NCBI GenBank assembly: GCA_023387695.1
Contig: JAEWHT010000202.1
Span: 1 to 7,951, forward strand
Direction of reading: 5' to 3'
From: Pseudomonadota bacterium
GTDB lineage: Bacteria > Pseudomonadota > Alphaproteobacteria > Rhizobiales > Xanthobacteraceae
Length of the DNA stretch: 7,951 bases
The notes beneath the pieces were generated by a model, which was not told the DNA's origin, ran no database searches, and saw only the letters and a list, made by a program, of their open reading frames with translations. This document shows positions 6,239-7,951 of this stretch, one piece after another. A program made the translations under genes and the position numbers. Numbering within the stretch: the first letter of the stretch is position 1; each line of letters starts with the position of its first letter.

Positions 6239-6718
6239 TCAGCCTTGCCGCAGATTGGCGAGCCGGTCGAGCGCGCCTTGCAGGATGAAGATGGCGGCGT
6301 GCTCGTCGATCACCTCGGCGCGCTTGGCGCGGCTGACATCCATGCCGATCAGTTCGCGCTCGACGGCGGCTGTCGAGAGGCGCTCGTCCCAGAGGCCGAT
6401 TGGGAGCGCGGTCAGATTGGCCAGGTTGCGGGCGAAGGCGCGGGTCGATTGCGCGCGCGGGCCTTCGCTGCCGTCCATGTTGATGGGCAGGCCGAGTACG
6501 AACCCGACGATTTTGCGTTCGGCGGCGATCGCAAGAAGGCGGGCGGCGTCCTGCTTGAACTGCTTGCGCTGAATGGTCTCGACACCGGTCGCAAGCCGGC
6601 GGTCCGGATTGGAGACGGCAACGCCGATGGTCTTGGTACCGAGGTCAAGGCCGATCAACCCGCCGCGTTCGGGCCAGTGGGTTGCAGCATCGACGAGGGG
6701 CAGGATAAGAGCCGGCAT
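6239..6718 (-). CDS. ruvX: RuvX/YqgF family Holliday-junction resolvase-like nuclease
   Basis: RNase H-fold nuclease of the YqgF family. E. coli YqgF is an essential factor in 16S rRNA 5'-end maturation, and the family was also proposed to resolve Holliday junctions. The 159-residue protein has an N-terminal extension of about 20 residues typical of alphaproteobacterial members. Then come IGLDLGTKTIGVAVS at 22-36 (first catalytic Asp25), GLPINMDGS at 75-83, WDERLST at 109-115 (acidic pair Asp110 and Glu111) and IDEHAAIFIL at 136-145 (last acidic residue Asp137). All expected acidic residues are present. There is no good Shine-Dalgarno before the ATG at 6718 and no alternative start. It appears to lead an operon with the secreted protein and the transporter, divergent from the small membrane-protein gene across only 46 bases. 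Confidence 0.94.
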   Translation of the reverse strand: MPALILPLVDAATHWPERGGLIGLDLGTKTIGVAVSNPDRRLATGVETIQRKQFKQDAARLLAIAAERKIVGFVLGLPINMDGSEGPRAQSTRAFARNLANLTALPIGLWDERLSTAAVERELIGMDVSRAKRAEVIDEHAAIFILQGALDRLANLRQG

Positions 6719-6725
6719 GGACTAG

Positions 6726-6738
6726 CGCATATCATGCG
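6726..6738. promoter_or_regulatory. palindrome in the ruvX / small-gene divergent gap
   Basis: CGCAT-ATC-ATGCG is a perfect 5-bp inverted repeat in the 46-base space between two divergent starts. It contains TATCAT (6730-6735), a possible -10 box for the plus strand, but no fitting -35 box is seen. It could be an operator shared by both genes. The evidence is weak. Confidence 0.25.
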
Positions 6739-6764
6739 TCGCGCCGCGGAGTGAACCCTGAACC

Positions 6765-6980
6765 ATGGATGCACTGACACTATTCGGCCTGTTTGCCGTG
6801 ACCGCGATGCTGGTCTGCTATGCCCTCGAAGACCGCAGCCACTGGTTCGTGCTGATGTTCGCTGGGTCCTGCGCGCTTGGCTCGGCCTATGGTTTCCTGC
6901 AGGGCGCCTGGCCGTTCGGTCTCGTCGAGGCGATCTGGTCCGTCGTTGCGCTGCGGCGGTGGTGGATCAGGCCGCGATGA
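6765..6980 (+). CDS. Small membrane protein of unknown function
   Basis: A 71-residue hydrophobic protein. Hydrophobic segments lie at about 3-20, 26-46 and 50-64, with a charged stretch EDRSH at 22-26 between the first two and a basic tail (RRWWIRPR at 64-71). This fits two or three membrane passes with the C-terminus probably on the cytoplasmic side. The middle phrase GSAYGFLQGAWPFG (39-52), followed by EAIWSVVALRRW, looks like a conserved small family that I associate with Bradyrhizobium-type genomes, but I cannot name it. GGAG lies 13 bases before the ATG, rather far for a ribosome site. Its last 14 bases overlap the end of the convergent regulator gene. The composition is protein-like rather than that of an antisense shadow, so I keep it as a real gene. 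Confidence 0.72.
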   Translation: MDALTLFGLFAVTAMLVCYALEDRSHWFVLMFAGSCALGSAYGFLQGAWPFGLVEAIWSVVALRRWWIRPR

Positions 6981-7857
6981 TTTCGTCGTCCCTGGTGAGA
7001 CAGGACAGGAAGCCTTGAAGCGCGCTCATTTGATGGCCGGCGCGGCGCTGGATAAAGAGCGTCTCGACGCGGGCATGTGACGGGCTCAGCGCGTGCATCG
7101 TCACGCTGCCGTTCATCGCACTGCGCTCGACCACCGCGCGGGGCAGGAGGGTGACGCCCATGTCGGCGGCGACACAGCCGATCATGCCGTCGAGCGTTCC
7201 CAGTTCGAAGCGTGCGGCCGAAGGCCAACCGAACTCGACAAAGATTTGCTCGAGCCGCTGACGATAGGTGCAGCCGGTGCGGAACGCCAGCGCGGTCGGG
7301 CCTGACTCGGGCGTCCCGGCGCGCAGCTCGGCGAGTGAGCCCCAGCGTCGCGCGCTGACCAGCACCAGCTCTTCCCGGAAGGCGCTGGTCGCAGTGAGGT
7401 CGGCGTGCGTGATGGGGCCGGCGACGAAGGCGCCATCGAGCGTGCCTTCGAGCACGCCGGCGACGAGATCGGCAGTCGGCGACGTCCGCAGGCTCAGCTT
7501 CACAGCCGGAAAGCGGCGGTGAAAATCGGCGAGCAGCGTCGGCAGCCGCACCGCGGCGGTGGTCTCCATCGAGCCGATTGAGAGCGGCCCCTTCGGCTCG
7601 CCATCATCGCGTGCGGCGAGCACGGCTTCGCGCGATAGCGCGGCCATCCGCTGCGCATAGGGGAGGAGACGTTTCCCCGCGCCGGTCAGCGCCATGCCGC
7701 GGCTATGGCGTTCGAACAGCGGTGTGCCGATCTCGGCTTCCAACGCCTTGATGCGCTGGGTGACATTGGATTGCACCGTGTTGAGCTCTTCCGCGGCGCG
7801 GGTGATGCCGCCGGTGCGCGCGACCGTGGCGAAGGTCTGGATGTCGCTCAGTTCCAT
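6967..7857 (-). CDS. LysR-type transcriptional regulator
   Basis: A 296-residue regulator of the LysR family, the usual length. The N-terminal winged helix-turn-helix covers about 1-60: the recognition region ITRAAEELNTVQSNVTQRIK (18-37) is followed by ALEAEIGTPLFER and the TGAGKRLLPYA wing (58-68). A linker helix follows, then a periplasmic-binding-protein-like effector domain from about residue 91 (GPLSIGSMETTAAVRLP) to the C-terminus. It contains the phrases DGAFVAGP (140-147) and GVTLLPRAVV (234-243). The effector is unknown. The ATG at 7857 gives the standard LysR N-terminus, although no good Shine-Dalgarno is present. Such regulators usually control a divergent neighbour, and a candidate binding site and a ribosome-site-like sequence for such a gene lie just upstream. 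Its 3' end overlaps the convergent small gene. Confidence 0.94.
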   Translation of the reverse strand: MELSDIQTFATVARTGGITRAAEELNTVQSNVTQRIKALEAEIGTPLFERHSRGMALTGAGKRLLPYAQRMAALSREAVLAARDDGEPKGPLSIGSMETTAAVRLPTLLADFHRRFPAVKLSLRTSPTADLVAGVLEGTLDGAFVAGPITHADLTATSAFREELVLVSARRWGSLAELRAGTPESGPTALAFRTGCTYRQRLEQIFVEFGWPSAARFELGTLDGMIGCVAADMGVTLLPRAVVERSAMNGSVTMHALSPSHARVETLFIQRRAGHQMSALQGFLSCLTRDDEIIAA

Positions 7858-7893
7858 GGCGTCGTTTCGCTTTTGTGATGGCAGCGTTCGCTA

Positions 7894-7919
7894 GAATTCA
7901 TTTTTCGAGAATGCTATTC
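7894..7919. promoter_or_regulatory. candidate LysR-type operator
   Basis: ATTC-N9-GAAT (7896-7912) contains the T-N11-A pattern of LysR-type binding sites within an imperfect dyad. A second dyad, GAAT-GCT-ATTC (7909-7919), shares its right half-site, and GAATTC (7894-7899) overlaps its left one. The cluster lies 37-62 bases upstream of the regulator start, where autoregulation or control of a divergent gene would be expected. The region is AT-rich compared with its surroundings. Confidence 0.5.
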
Positions 7920-7941
7920 GCGCCTAATGTTCCTGTCCAGA

Positions 7942-7948
7942 GGTGGAG
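7942..7948 (+). promoter_or_regulatory. possible ribosome binding site of a divergent gene beyond the edge
   Basis: GGTGGAG in the last ten bases of the window resembles a Shine-Dalgarno sequence on the plus strand. If real, a start codon would come within a few bases after 7951, for a gene divergent from the LysR regulator. No coding sequence of it is visible here. Confidence 0.35.
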
Positions 7949-7951
7949 AGC

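Overview
The window is high-GC DNA laid out like an ordinary alphaproteobacterial chromosome. It most resembles the Bradyrhizobium/Rhodopseudomonas group. Three things suggest this: the pyrB-pyrC-plsY gene order, the wording of the RuvX and PyrC proteins, and two intergenic palindromic elements of a kind common in Bradyrhizobium genomes. The assignment is from memory of these families, not from a search.

Left block (minus strand, about 55-2980): a compact operon reading pyrB, then a dihydroorotase-like pyrC, then plsY. pyrB and pyrC overlap, and plsY follows after 35 bases. It joins pyrimidine synthesis (aspartate carbamoyltransferase) to phospholipid synthesis (acyl-phosphate glycerol-3-phosphate acyltransferase). 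The PyrC protein has lost the HxH zinc-binding pair and another histidine ligand, so it is probably a non-catalytic partner of PyrB, like the PyrC' protein of Pseudomonas. A promoter-like sequence sits so close to the pyrB start that its message may be nearly leaderless.

Middle block (plus strand, 3117-4700): a two-gene envelope operon with a secreted VanX-type D-Ala-D-Ala dipeptidase and a CPBP-family membrane protease. It is bordered by two different palindromic elements (3028-3110 and 4721-4809) that share their outer sequence. The first could fold into a cloverleaf.

Right-centre block (minus strand, 4842-6718): ruvX (Holliday-junction resolvase-like/16S rRNA processing nuclease), a small secreted beta-rich protein of unknown function, and an AEC-family transporter, with gaps of 13 and 4 bases. 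This looks like one transcription unit.

Right edge (6765-7951): a 71-residue membrane protein on the plus strand runs into, and overlaps by 14 bases, a LysR-type regulator on the minus strand. Upstream of the regulator is a plausible LysR-type binding site. A Shine-Dalgarno-like sequence at the very end points to a divergent gene beginning just outside the window.

I see no rRNA or tRNA gene, CRISPR array, transposase or phage gene, and nothing that amounts to an undescribed defence or mobile system. The most interesting points are the degenerate PyrC, the cloverleaf repeat and the repeat-bordered envelope operon.
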